A stretch of 22,430 nt of DNA from CAYVAP01 sp964343195 (GCA_964343195.1 CAYFIR010000108.1:1-22430); one strand, 5' to 3'. Shown: positions 8,747-16,459, counted from the stretch's first letter. The notes: generated from the sequence alone by a model not told the origin. Made by a program: numbers and translations.

Positions 8747-8856
8747 GCATATATGATTATTGTCTGAAATGCTCATGCAAATATCCTTTACTATCTTTTT
8801 ACTGAATCTTCCAGACTAGATGGCTATGTAAGATTTGCGCCCTTCGATCTCTATGT

Positions 8857-9180
8857 ATGAAACATAACACTATTAGTAGAATCAAAATGCCTATGCAACT
8901 AGTAACTGTGGATGACCTCACCCAATTCCAGAAGGAATTGATCGAGACGCTTATGAGAACCCTAGTGCCTGCGATTCAAGAAAACCAATCAGACTTGAAG
9001 CCCTTTTATAGTACCAAGGAAACAGCAGAGCTATTCGGGGTAAGCGCCCGCTGCTTACAGAATTGGCGGGATGAAGGAAAAATCGGCTACGTGCGGCAGG
9101 GAAAGACGATTCTCTACCGAAAGGAAGATATCGTAGAGTTTTGCCGCGTAAACCACCAAAAGCCCTTTAAAGGGAACTGA
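8857..9180 (+). CDS. HTH_17/MerR-like excisionase-family DNA-binding protein
   Basis: The protein has 107 residues. The N-terminal half is a helical segment (QFQKELIETLMRTLVPAI, about 24-41) that may mediate dimerisation. The C-terminal half (about 49-100) is a winged HTH of the excisionase/helix-turn-helix 17 type: FYSTKETAELFGVSARCLQNW, then RDEGKIGYVRQGKTILYRKEDI. Such proteins act as recombination directionality factors or as regulators of integrative elements in Bacteroidota. It lies upstream of the primase-helicase and in the same element as a tyrosine integrase, which fits either role. In-frame ATGs at 8887 and 8893 are alternative starts and would remove a poorly conserved-looking leader. 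No clear ribosome-binding site decides between them. Confidence 0.8.
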   Translation: MKHNTISRIKMPMQLVTVDDLTQFQKELIETLMRTLVPAIQENQSDLKPFYSTKETAELFGVSARCLQNWRDEGKIGYVRQGKTILYRKEDIVEFCRVNHQKPFKGN

Positions 9181-9548
9181 GGCCACTCTATCATGATCTC
9201 ACCCAGGCAGAGCTAGTTCAGGGAAGACAGTCAGGCCTGCGATAACCTACCTTTCCCATCTTCATTATTCAATCCATTTCTATGTGTGATCGAGCGCCTC
9301 CGCCCGAGAGAGTATCCTTTTATGTATCCGGCTAAACTCAACCACCCGATTCTGTAATGCCTTAGCCTACTTTGGAACTAGCAATTCCTTATGGTATCGC
9401 TTTATGTCATTAGTATGACCAAGCGAGATGTTACTCGCTCGCCTCATTGGCTTAGGATGTGTCCCCCACTCCTCTATTCCCCTGCCCCACATTAATTATT
9501 TCATCAAACGTTCCCAGCGTTGCTACGCTGGGCCTACATTCTCATGAA
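9181..9548. other. Leader between the HTH gene and the primase-helicase
   Basis: There is no gene in this 368-base stretch. It contains two hairpins: AGCGAG/CTCGCT (9422-9439) and the stronger CCCAGCGT/ACGCTGGG (9513-9532). The open frame of the primase extends back to 9459, but that part encodes a proline-rich, non-conserved-looking leader, so I start the gene at 9549. Confidence 0.55.
9513..9532. repeat. Perfect 8-bp hairpin just before the primase start
   Basis: CCCAGCGT (9513-9520), loop TGCT, ACGCTGGG (9525-9532). It ends 16 bases before the chosen ATG. It may be a translational control hairpin, or a solo REP-type palindrome left by a mobile repeat. There is no T-run after it, so a terminator is unlikely. 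Confidence 0.55.
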
Positions 9549-11984
9549 ATGAGTGAAAAAATGACTCTTAAGAATGAAATACTGGGCCGAACCGATAACG
9601 GCCTGGACATATTCAAACACTTACTAGGCGATGAAGCTGTAGAAAAAGCTTCAAAGCCGGGCAAAAGCATCTGTAACCCACTCCGGGACGATAATACCCC
9701 ATCCTTCAGCCTACACAACAAAAACGGGGAATGGAAAGCCACCGACTTTGGCAATGAGCAGTTCAGTGGTAGTGCCTTTGATTTGTGGATGCTTCAATAC
9801 AACATCACCGATTTTGGCGACGCCTGTAGAGACATTGCTCAGAAATTCAACATTTTGGTGATGATTCAAACTTCAGAAGCCACTGCCCACCAACCTTCCA
9901 AGCCCAAACCTCCCACTACCATTTATCCCAACGAAGAGGACGCTGTGCAACTAAACGACCTGAGTAGTCCACTACATACCTGGTTTCGTGAGAAAGGGGT
10001 AAGTGAAGGGCATTTGGGCAAATGGAAGATCGGGACCAGCCGTAGAGACCCAAGTAAAACCGTTTTTGGGTTGCTGGATACCCGAGGCAAGCTTTTGAAC
10101 CTCAAATACATGAGGTTCAAGGCCGATGGTCATCGGGTAAAGGAAGGAAGAGGAAACGTCCATCATCAAACTGGTGCCAACAGTGGCCAATCATACAGCA
10201 AAGCCGCCTATGGAACACACCTGGTTAGGTCTGGATTACCCTTCATTATCGTAGAAGCCGAGACCACGGCGAGCTTTGCTGCCTGGCACTACCCGGACTA
10301 CAACTGGCTGGCCACTGGCAGTGCCCAGGGAGCCAACTTTGACCAGCACATTGCTCCTCTTTTGCAGACTGAGTCAGTAGGAGGAAAACCGACCGTTGTT
10401 TATCTGGCTGACAATGACAAAGCCGGACAAGAGAACCAAATGGTAAAAGCCCTGGAAAGGCTGCAACCCCTGAATCCTCGGATCAAAATTCTCAATCCCT
10501 TCCCAGAACAGCGTAAAGGATACGACCTTAGAGATGCCCTGGAAGAAGGGCAATTGCAGCCCAGTGGAAATTTGTTCCAGGATCTGGGCATCGATTTTTC
10601 AAAGTCTGATATCCCACACAAGCAGGTATTTGAGGAACTATTGGCCAAGGTACAGGAGGTTGATTTCAGAGAACTGGCGAGGGAGAATACCAATCTTTCC
10701 GAGGAAGATGACCTGAAAGGCAAGCACTACATTGTCTGTTGCATCGACCACCTGTTGACCCTGGCCAAAGAAAACCATTGGGGCATTTGCAAACGCAATG
10801 AATCACTTTACCTCTACAATGGGGCCTATTGGGCCCTCATAAACGTGGATGACCTGATGAGATTCCTGAGCGAGGCTGCCCAGCGCATGGGCATTGACTA
10901 TTTCGACGCCGGAAGAGTGGACTTTGTGGAAAGGCTGCTCAAGCAATTCATGTTTGCAGCGCACCTGCCTGAGCCAGATCCCGATCCTGACAAGGTCTTG
11001 ATCAACCTTCAGAACGGAACCTTTGCGATCAACTCTCAGGGACATGAATTGAAGGAGTTTGACCGCAATGACTTTCTCACATACCAGTTACCATTCGCCT
11101 ATGACAAAGACGCCAAAGCGCCGCTCTTTGACAAGTATCTCAATCGGGTACAGCCTGACCTGGAGCGGCAGCACCTTCTGGCCGAGTATCTGGGGTACAT
11201 ATTCACCCGGAATATGAAGCTTGAGAAAACACTTCTGTTAACTGGCAGCGGCGGCAATGGCAAGGGCGTATTCTTTGAAATTGTGAACGCGATGTTGGGC
11301 GGCAAAAATGTAACCCATTGCTCGCTGGAGGACTTAACCGGATCGAGGGGAGAATACTACCGGGCAGACATCGCCAATTCCCTGGTGAACTACTGTTCAG
11401 ATATCAGTGCAAGACTGGAAACAGCCATTTTCAAGCAGTTGGTTTCAGGCGAGCCTGTGACAGCCCGTTACCCATACGGCAAGGCCTTTACCCTGACCCG
11501 GTATGCAAAACTCCTATTCAACACAAACGAACTACCACGAGATGTGGAGCAAACCAACGCTTACTTCCGTCGTTTCCTGATCGTTCCTTTTGATGTTACC
11601 ATTACTCAAGGAGAGAAGGATCCCAACTTGCACCGCAAGATCATTGCAGATGAGTTGCCTGGAGTTTTTAACTGGATGCTGAAAGGGTTAGAGCGGCTAA
11701 GAAAGCAGGGTGATTTCTCCCGATGTGAGGCTTCAGAACAAGCCCTGGAACGCTACAAAATTGACTCTGATAGTGTTCGTCTCTTCCTGGAAGATGAAGG
11801 GTACAGGTCATCAACCAATCACAAGCTCAAGCGGAAGCCTCTATATGCTGATTATAGAACCTGGTGTCTGAATGAGGGCAACCAGCCCGTGAAAAGCCAG
11901 AATTTTTTCAAGCGAATTCAGGCGGCGGGTATCGTTGCCGAAAACGACAAAAATGAAGGCTGGGTACTGTATTTGGAAAAATAA
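9549..11984 (+). CDS. TOPRIM primase fused to an SF3 (D5-like) helicase
   Basis: The protein has 811 residues from the chosen ATG (9561 is an alternative). Residues 40-100 resemble the DnaG N-terminal binding region (CNPLRDDNTPSFSLH, then EWKATDFG) but lack a full zinc cluster. Residues about 230-310 form a TOPRIM-like domain with IIVEAETT (233-240) and the acidic DND motif (288-290). Residues about 480-690 form an SF3/D5 helicase: Walker A GSGGNGKG at 566-573, a Walker B-like NSLVNYCSDIS (610-620), sensor LLFNTNELP (655-663) and an arginine finger in FRRF (673-676). Such fusions start replication of phages, plasmids and satellite-like integrative elements. Its neighbours, an HTH protein and a convergent integrase, fit an integrative replicon. 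No frameshift is seen. No capsid, packaging or mobilisation gene is present in the window. Confidence 0.92.
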   Translation: MSEKMTLKNEILGRTDNGLDIFKHLLGDEAVEKASKPGKSICNPLRDDNTPSFSLHNKNGEWKATDFGNEQFSGSAFDLWMLQYNITDFGDACRDIAQKFNILVMIQTSEATAHQPSKPKPPTTIYPNEEDAVQLNDLSSPLHTWFREKGVSEGHLGKWKIGTSRRDPSKTVFGLLDTRGKLLNLKYMRFKADGHRVKEGRGNVHHQTGANSGQSYSKAAYGTHLVRSGLPFIIVEAETTASFAAWHYPDYNWLATGSAQGANFDQHIAPLLQTESVGGKPTVVYLADNDKAGQENQMVKALERLQPLNPRIKILNPFPEQRKGYDLRDALEEGQLQPSGNLFQDLGIDFSKSDIPHKQVFEELLAKVQEVDFRELARENTNLSEEDDLKGKHYIVCCIDHLLTLAKENHWGICKRNESLYLYNGAYWALINVDDLMRFLSEAAQRMGIDYFDAGRVDFVERLLKQFMFAAHLPEPDPDPDKVLINLQNGTFAINSQGHELKEFDRNDFLTYQLPFAYDKDAKAPLFDKYLNRVQPDLERQHLLAEYLGYIFTRNMKLEKTLLLTGSGGNGKGVFFEIVNAMLGGKNVTHCSLEDLTGSRGEYYRADIANSLVNYCSDISARLETAIFKQLVSGEPVTARYPYGKAFTLTRYAKLLFNTNELPRDVEQTNAYFRRFLIVPFDVTITQGEKDPNLHRKIIADELPGVFNWMLKGLERLRKQGDFSRCEASEQALERYKIDSDSVRLFLEDEGYRSSTNHKLKRKPLYADYRTWCLNEGNQPVKSQNFFKRIQAAGIVAENDKNEGWVLYLEK

Positions 11985-12000
11985 AATTTTTTCTAGCCTT

Positions 12001-12051
12001 ACCCCATTTACCCATTTTACCCCAAGCTGGGGGTAAATGGGGTAAAATGGG
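12001..12051. repeat. Long imperfect dyad of TTTACCC words between convergent genes
   Basis: The left arm carries ACCCC-ATTTACCC-ATTTTACCCC and the right arm GGGGGTAAAT-GGGGTAAAAT-GGGT around an AAGCTG centre. Nearly the whole 50 bases can pair, with about four mismatches. It lies 16 bases past the primase stop and 50 bases from the integrase stop. On the minus strand it is followed by a T-rich run, so it may terminate integrase transcripts. Its repeated TTTACCC words would also suit a replication-origin or primase-binding role. Confidence 0.6.
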
Positions 12052-12100
12052 TGACTCAACAAAAACTTTTTGAAAAAGGAACTGGCTTAGTGGCCACATT

Positions 12101-13306
12101 TCAATCAAACACATCCATTGCATTATCAGCCTCCTCTTGAATGATCTTGGCGTAGATCTGGGTGGTGCGCAGGTCTGCATGCCCCATGTTCTTGGAGACA
12201 TATTCCATCCGCATCCCTTTGCGCAGGGCCCTGGTAGCCCAGGTATGTCGGCTAAGGTGAAAGGTGAGCTTGTGGGGAATCTCCGCTTGCTCACCTAAGG
12301 TTTTTAGGAGCACGTTGATCTTACCAGACTTACTGTTGAGCTTGGAATAAATTCTTTCAGGATCATCCAGTTCCTCATGTTTCCTCATAAAAGGAAAGAT
12401 AAATCCATTGTCTCCGCCTTCGGAGTCTGCATATTTTTCCAGGATCTCTCTGGCCCTAGTTGGTAGTTTGATGGCCTGGGACTTTTTGGTCTTTCGGCTA
12501 ATAAATTTCAGGTGAGGATCTTGCCAATTCTGGTTCCTGAGCATTAGGAGGTCGCTCACCCGGATTCCACCTCCCCAGCAAGCAAAAACGAAAGCATCTC
12601 GAACCCACTCTAAACGACTACCAGTTGCCAGATCCAGCTCCTCCAATCGTGCAAGTTGCTCCTCGGTAAGATAGCTTCGCTCCGATTTGGGGGCTTTGAG
12701 TTTGTACCTGATAAAAGGATTTAGTTCTTGGGAAACCAGGTCCTCCTGGATGGCTCTGTTGAAGTTGGTTCGAATGAACTTCAAGGTTGTATGAACCGAG
12801 TGGGGCTTGAGGTTCATTTGAACCCTCAGAAACTCCTCAAATTCATTGAGAAACCTGGGGGTGATATCGTCCATGAAAAGAGGTTGATCCCTCACAAATT
12901 TTTTTAAGCGATTGATGGACGTTTGAGCACTTATCGCGCTATTGTAAGACTCGTTAACCCTGTACCGCTCCGCCTGCTTTTCAGCATAGGAAAAGTAATC
13001 CAGGGTATCCCCCCCCAGTAATTTGGCTTTGATTTTTTTAGTCGGGACATCCCGATTCTTAGTTTCCATTTCCAACCCCACTCGCTCCGCCTCTGCTACT
13101 TTTTCAGCCAGAAAAGCATTTAGCCGAGCGGAATTGGGATGGGATTTCCGCGCCTTACATTGATCAGCATTCCAATGCTTAGGATCGATCCGCTGACGCA
13201 GAGAGATCATCTTCGTTTGGCGATTTTTAATGATCCTTAGGTACAGCGGAGCCTGTCCAGTTTTATCAATTTTGTCCGCTCGAAGTATTATTTTCACAGA
13301 GGCCAT
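12101..13306 (-). CDS. int: Tyrosine recombinase / integrase
   Basis: This site-specific recombinase has 401 residues, a usual length for Bacteroidota integrases. Residues 1-95 form an arm-binding domain typical of the group (KIILRADKIDKTGQAPLYLR near the start). Residues about 100-200 are the SAM-like core-binding domain. The catalytic domain has R249 in GGIRVSDLL, a lysine in RKTKKSQ (271-277), H350 and R353 in FHLSRHTW, H376 in MGHADL and the nucleophile Y385 in TQIYAK. All catalytic residues are present, so it should be active. It converges on the primase-helicase gene. An 11-bp inverted repeat begins 6 bases upstream of its start codon. It probably marks one edge of the integrative element, with the chromosome to its right. 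Confidence 0.95.
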   Translation of the reverse strand: MASVKIILRADKIDKTGQAPLYLRIIKNRQTKMISLRQRIDPKHWNADQCKARKSHPNSARLNAFLAEKVAEAERVGLEMETKNRDVPTKKIKAKLLGGDTLDYFSYAEKQAERYRVNESYNSAISAQTSINRLKKFVRDQPLFMDDITPRFLNEFEEFLRVQMNLKPHSVHTTLKFIRTNFNRAIQEDLVSQELNPFIRYKLKAPKSERSYLTEEQLARLEELDLATGSRLEWVRDAFVFACWGGGIRVSDLLMLRNQNWQDPHLKFISRKTKKSQAIKLPTRAREILEKYADSEGGDNGFIFPFMRKHEELDDPERIYSKLNSKSGKINVLLKTLGEQAEIPHKLTFHLSRHTWATRALRKGMRMEYVSKNMGHADLRTTQIYAKIIQEEADNAMDVFD

Positions 13307-13311
13307 AGAAA

Positions 13312-13343
13312 GTATGTTTGGTGACTCGCTGTACCAAACATAC
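13312..13343. promoter_or_regulatory. 11-bp perfect inverted repeat just upstream of int
   Basis: GTATGTTTGGT (13312-13322) pairs with ACCAAACATAC (13333-13343) around a 10-base centre. This is unlikely by chance and sits 6-37 bases before the int ATG. It could be the operator that controls int, or the core-type binding sites of the recombinase (an att site), since inverted 11-13-bp arms are usual for tyrosine recombinases. The 10-base centre is longer than the usual 6-8. Confidence 0.6.
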
Positions 13344-13495
13344 CCATCCTAGACCATAGGGTCAAACAAAAGGTATAACAAATACTTCATTTCATAGCAC
13401 TTTCATTTCGCTTGGTGCGTTTTTAGATTTTCCTCAAATAGCTATATATCAGTATTTTGTGTGAAAATGGAGAAATGTGAGTAAAATTGGGTATA

Positions 13496-13661
13496 GACCC
13501 TACAGGGTTCGCGCCTTTTGTGTGCAACGCACCCCAACCCCATGAATTCACCAGCGCTGCACTTGGGCACATAATCACCTAATGCTACCACAGGCGACCG
13601 CAGAGCGGTCTAACCTTTGTAGAAACCGAACGAATAATACGAGCGACTCCAGAGGAGTCGG
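13496..13661. repeat. REP-type array unit A (P2-P3-P4, truncated)
   Basis: This is a partial unit of the array that flanks the Y1 transposase. P2-like GACCC/GGGTT at 13496-13509, P3 GACCGC-AGA-GCGGTC at 13596-13610, P4 CGACTCC-AGA-GGAGTCG at 13644-13660. No clear P1 is present. P4 ends two bases before the stop codon of the transposase gene. Confidence 0.8.
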
Positions 13662-13662
13662 A

Positions 13663-14127
13663 CTATCCCTCAAAAAAATCAAACAAATACCGATCTTCAT
13701 ATTCCACTTCAAAATCATGAAGCATCTTAATGTATTCTTCACGAAAACTACGCTTCCGATGATGCTCTTTCTGATTCAAAACGTACTTCACCACCTGATC
13801 TACCTGTGAGCGGCTATGCGAAAAAGCACCATAGCCACTCTGCCAGGAAAATTTCATCGGGCACAGGCGATTGGTCTTGACCCAATCTGAACTACTTCTT
13901 TTGATTTCTCGGATTAGGTCTGATAGGCTTTCTGTGGGTTCGTAGCCAATGAAAATGTGAATATGGTCTGACATTCCATTGATCGCCAAAATTTTATGCC
14001 CTCGTTGTTGGACAATTCCGGTAATATATTTGTGAAGAGCCTCTTCCCAATCGGGACTAATTAGAGCCTGTCGATTTTGAGGGGCGAAGACAATGTGAAT
14101 ATATAATTGAGTGTAACGGTTGGCCAT
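13663..14127 (-). CDS. IS200/IS605-type Y1 transposase, RAYT-like
   Basis: This single-domain HUH enzyme has 154 residues, the usual size for TnpA of IS200 and its REP-associated relatives. The HUH motif is H55-I-H57 in GMSDHIHIFI. The conserved SWQSGYGAFS (94-103) is followed by the nucleophile, most likely Y115 in VVKYVLNQKEHH. Enzymes of this class cut and join single-stranded DNA next to hairpins. The gene has no accessory TnpB and no ordinary IS ends. Instead it sits between unit A and units B-D of a palindromic array, as RAYT genes sit among REP elements. Its stop codon is two bases from palindrome P4. I am sure of the Y1 family; the RAYT label rests on context. Confidence 0.9.
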   Translation of the reverse strand: MANRYTQLYIHIVFAPQNRQALISPDWEEALHKYITGIVQQRGHKILAINGMSDHIHIFIGYEPTESLSDLIREIKRSSSDWVKTNRLCPMKFSWQSGYGAFSHSRSQVDQVVKYVLNQKEHHRKRSFREEYIKMLHDFEVEYEDRYLFDFFEG

Positions 14128-14193
14128 GTCGAGAGAATGGTTAAAGAGTTATCTGGGAAAAATCGTCATTTTTGCACAAACATTATATACTCC

Positions 14194-14424
14194 GTCCCTT
14201 CTAGGGTCGATCCATGACGCTGGGCAAGTGCTACAAAGCTTGAACCTACTTTGACTTCGCACAGCACAAGCCTACGGGGTTCGCGTCTTTCACAGGTCAC
14301 AGGAGTCAAATATCCCAAATGAGTACTTGCCCACAATTACGCCTAATGCCGACACAAGCGACCGCAGAGCGGTCTAACCTTGGTAGCACTCCCACGAATA
14401 AACCGAGCGACTCCAGAGGAGTCG
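14194..14424. repeat. REP-type array unit B
   Basis: P1 is degraded (GTCCC/GGGTC, 14194-14208) and so is P2 (around 14270-14282). P3 (14360-14374) and P4 (14408-14424) are perfect. The P1-P4 distance is about 40 bases longer than in units C and D. A 32-base linker (14425-14456) joins it to unit C and recurs identically after unit C. Confidence 0.8.
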
Positions 14425-14456
14425 GACATCAACACCCACTTACGCCCCTTTTGTCC

Positions 14457-14646
14457 GACCCCGATAGGGTCGATCCACGACACTGGACAAGTGCTACAAA
14501 GCTTGAACCCCGATGGGGTTCGCGCCCATAGTGTTACCGTGACCAAACCTTTGCCTCAAATCGAATTATGCTACCATGGGCGACCGCAGAGCGGTCATAC
14601 CTTTGTAGCATTCCCACGAATATACCGAGCGACTCCAGAGGAGTCG
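14457..14646. repeat. REP-type array unit C
   Basis: This is a complete unit. P1 GACCC-CGATA-GGGTC at 14457-14471, P2 AACCCC-GAT-GGGGTT at 14506-14520, P3 GACCGC-AGA-GCGGTC at 14582-14596, P4 CGACTCC-AGA-GGAGTCG at 14630-14646. Relative to unit B, P3 and P4 are shifted by exactly 222 bases. Open frames crossing these units translate the repeat and are not genes. Confidence 0.9.
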
Positions 14647-14678
14647 GACATCAACACCCACTTACGCCCCTTTTGTCC

Positions 14679-14871
14679 GACCCCGATAGGGTCGATCCAC
14701 GACACTGGACACGTGCTACAAAGCTTGAACCCCGATAGGGTTCACCCCCATAGTGTGTTGCCGTCAACAAATGCCTGCACCAAATCGCATAGCGCTCCCA
14801 TGCGCGACCGCAGAGCGGTCATACCTTTGTAGAATTCCGGTGAATGAGATGATCGACCCCAGAGGGGTCGG
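14679..14871. repeat. REP-type array unit D, abutting the next gene's stop
   Basis: P1 at 14679-14693 (222 bases after that of unit C), P2 GAACCC/GGGTTC at 14727-14743, P3 at 14806-14820, and P4 as CGACCCC-AGA-GGGGTCG at 14854-14870. Both arms of P4 differ from the other copies at matching positions (T to C, A to G), so pairing is preserved by compensating change. It ends two bases before the stop of the T9SS protein gene. Confidence 0.9.
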
Positions 14872-14872
14872 A

Positions 14873-16402
14873 CTACTGCTTCAAAATGGGGTATCTAACC
14901 ATCTTCCCGTCCCCTCCATCTACGACCAGGTAATACAGCCCGGCTGGGAAATCGGCGATTTGCAGCGTCGTTTCTTTTTCTCCCGTCGAGGTAAATTGGT
15001 GAAGGAGTTGCCCCTGAATGGACCAAAGCTGCACCGCTACAGATTGTCCTTGCGGAATGGGAATCCTGATCCAGTCTTTCGCGGGGTTGGGATATGGGGC
15101 GGAAAGTCCCCGAGCATCGAAAATAGCAGTTACCTGCGCCGTATCCAACTGATTATCAAGCCGAAGGAGTAGGAGACTTCCCTGCCCATTGAGGTAGGTG
15201 CCCCCGGCGGCGAGAATGCGATGGTCATCGGTGAGGGCGAGGCTGCGGCCAAAGGTATAGTTCTGAAAGGGCGACTGGGCCAGCCCGGACGTCTGGTAGC
15301 CCTGTTTGGCAAATGTGGTGTCTAGCAGGCCATCAGGACGGTATTTGGCGACAAAGAGATCCTGACGGCTGTTTGCTGTGAGCAGGCCACTAACCAGAAT
15401 ATATCCGTCCGGCTGAATCAGCAGGTCATCTGGCTCTGCCCCTTCAAGGGCCAACATCTGCCCATTCTGCCCAAAATGTGGATCGGGCTGACCATTGGGT
15501 AGCAGTTTGGTTAGCCAAAGCCGCGTATTGGAACCCAGGTTATAGTTGTCATCCGCCGCTAACAGAACTCCCTGATCTACTCCCACCGAAATGCAGACCC
15601 GACTGGAAAACTCCGTACTCATCAGGCTCATTTTGCCCGAGTTGCCAAAACTACTGTCTTGCACACCTGCCTCAGAAAATTTCTCCACCCAGACACTCCC
15701 TCCGACGCCCGCCTGATAGGCCGTTCCAGCAAGAAATATGTTTCCCATTGAGTCCAGGGCAACACTCCCTCCCTCTCCAGCTTCCATCCTGACTACGTAG
15801 CCATTATCCCCAAATGTACTATCTGGCTGCCCAAATGCGTCGAGCTTTAGCAGCCCAGGCATCCCCCCCCATATACCTCCAAGCAGCAGATGCTGATTGG
15901 AGGTCAGGGCCATGCTTTCGACACGTTCAATTCCTCCAAAATCCAGTCTTAGGATTCCCATTGCCCCCCAGCTTGAGTCAAATTGGCCGTTGGAATCAAT
16001 TTTTGCTACCCATCCATCCTGGAACTCCGTCGTGTACCCTGCCAGCCAAAGTCCTCCAGTACCATTTCCCATCGCGGCACTGAGTTGCGCCTGGGGAATA
16101 TCCGGTAGCGCGAGGACCTGTACTCCACCATCGCCAAAGCCCGGGACAAGCTCACCCCCTAAATCAAGGGAGGCCACGATCACCTCCATCAGATTGCCAT
16201 CAGAACGTTCTCCTGTGACAAACCATCCTCCATCCGACCTTCTGACGAGGCTAATAGCTGATACATTGGCCACCGAATCCTGGTAAATCCACCTGCCCTG
16301 ATCAAAAAAACTGGTATCAAGTTCCCCTGCCTGCCCCATGACCATCTCAGGGAGCACTAGTAACATTCCTAACAGACAACCTGTAAACAGTATTTTCAGC
16401 AT
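14873..16402 (-). CDS. Delta-60-repeat protein with T9SS type A sorting domain
   Basis: This is a secreted or surface protein of 509 residues. I start it at 16402, where MLKILFTGCLLGMLLVLPEM begins a clean signal peptide; the frame upstream of it lacks export features. The body holds about six delta-60 (DUF5122) repeats, each with a D-x-S/T-F-G motif such as DSTFGDNG, DSSFGNSG and DPHFGQNG, likely forming a beta-propeller. The last 75 residues are a type A sorting domain (YPNPAKDWIRI, then a GLYYLVV segment and a basic end), which sends the protein through the type IX system. It is single and leftward. Its stop codon touches repeat unit D, whose P4 hairpin forms the immediate 3' end of the message. 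Confidence 0.88.
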   Translation of the reverse strand: MLKILFTGCLLGMLLVLPEMVMGQAGELDTSFFDQGRWIYQDSVANVSAISLVRRSDGGWFVTGERSDGNLMEVIVASLDLGGELVPGFGDGGVQVLALPDIPQAQLSAAMGNGTGGLWLAGYTTEFQDGWVAKIDSNGQFDSSWGAMGILRLDFGGIERVESMALTSNQHLLLGGIWGGMPGLLKLDAFGQPDSTFGDNGYVVRMEAGEGGSVALDSMGNIFLAGTAYQAGVGGSVWVEKFSEAGVQDSSFGNSGKMSLMSTEFSSRVCISVGVDQGVLLAADDNYNLGSNTRLWLTKLLPNGQPDPHFGQNGQMLALEGAEPDDLLIQPDGYILVSGLLTANSRQDLFVAKYRPDGLLDTTFAKQGYQTSGLAQSPFQNYTFGRSLALTDDHRILAAGGTYLNGQGSLLLLRLDNQLDTAQVTAIFDARGLSAPYPNPAKDWIRIPIPQGQSVAVQLWSIQGQLLHQFTSTGEKETTLQIADFPAGLYYLVVDGGDGKMVRYPILKQ

Positions 16403-16441
16403 AGGGGAGAAATGTGAAGCGAGGGACCTTATGCATGGAAT

Positions 16442-16459
16442 ATTACCAAAATGGGTAAT
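16442..16459. promoter_or_regulatory. Small operator-like dyad upstream of the T9SS protein gene
   Basis: ATTACC (16442-16447) pairs with GGTAAT (16454-16459) across 6 bases, about 40 bases before the chosen start codon. Position and symmetry suit a regulator site, but the arms are short. Confidence 0.25.

Larger units (their letters stand above)
8029..8856. other. Divergent intergenic region between hsdM and the HTH gene
   Basis: This 828-base region is flanked by outward-reading genes and is rich in A+T in its right half. It contains the hsdM promoter candidate, an 11-bp interrupted dyad (8113-8137), a cluster of phased TTTCA repeats (8404-8478) and one 31-codon hydrophobic frame (8651-8746). 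No larger coding sequence is convincing. It probably holds the control signals of both flanking units. Confidence 0.6.

Noticed and set aside
11908..12294. A 128-codon minus-strand frame across the primase and integrase 3' ends
   Set aside because: It shadows the integrase in another frame and translates the TTTACCC dyad.
8029..13560. A tRNA gene as integration target for the tyrosine recombinase
   Set aside because: I found no cloverleaf-like sequence or CCA-type 3' end in the flanks of the integrase; the target site remains unknown.
14319..14832. Overlapping plus-strand frames of 70 and 150 codons with a repeated SDINTHLRPFCPTPIG segment
   Set aside because: The protein repeat is only the translation of the 222-base DNA repeat units; the palindromes explain the sequence and there is no start signal.
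13496..14871. A CRISPR array
   Set aside because: The repeats are palindromes within 222-base units, with conserved DNA between them instead of unique spacers of equal length, and no cas gene is near.
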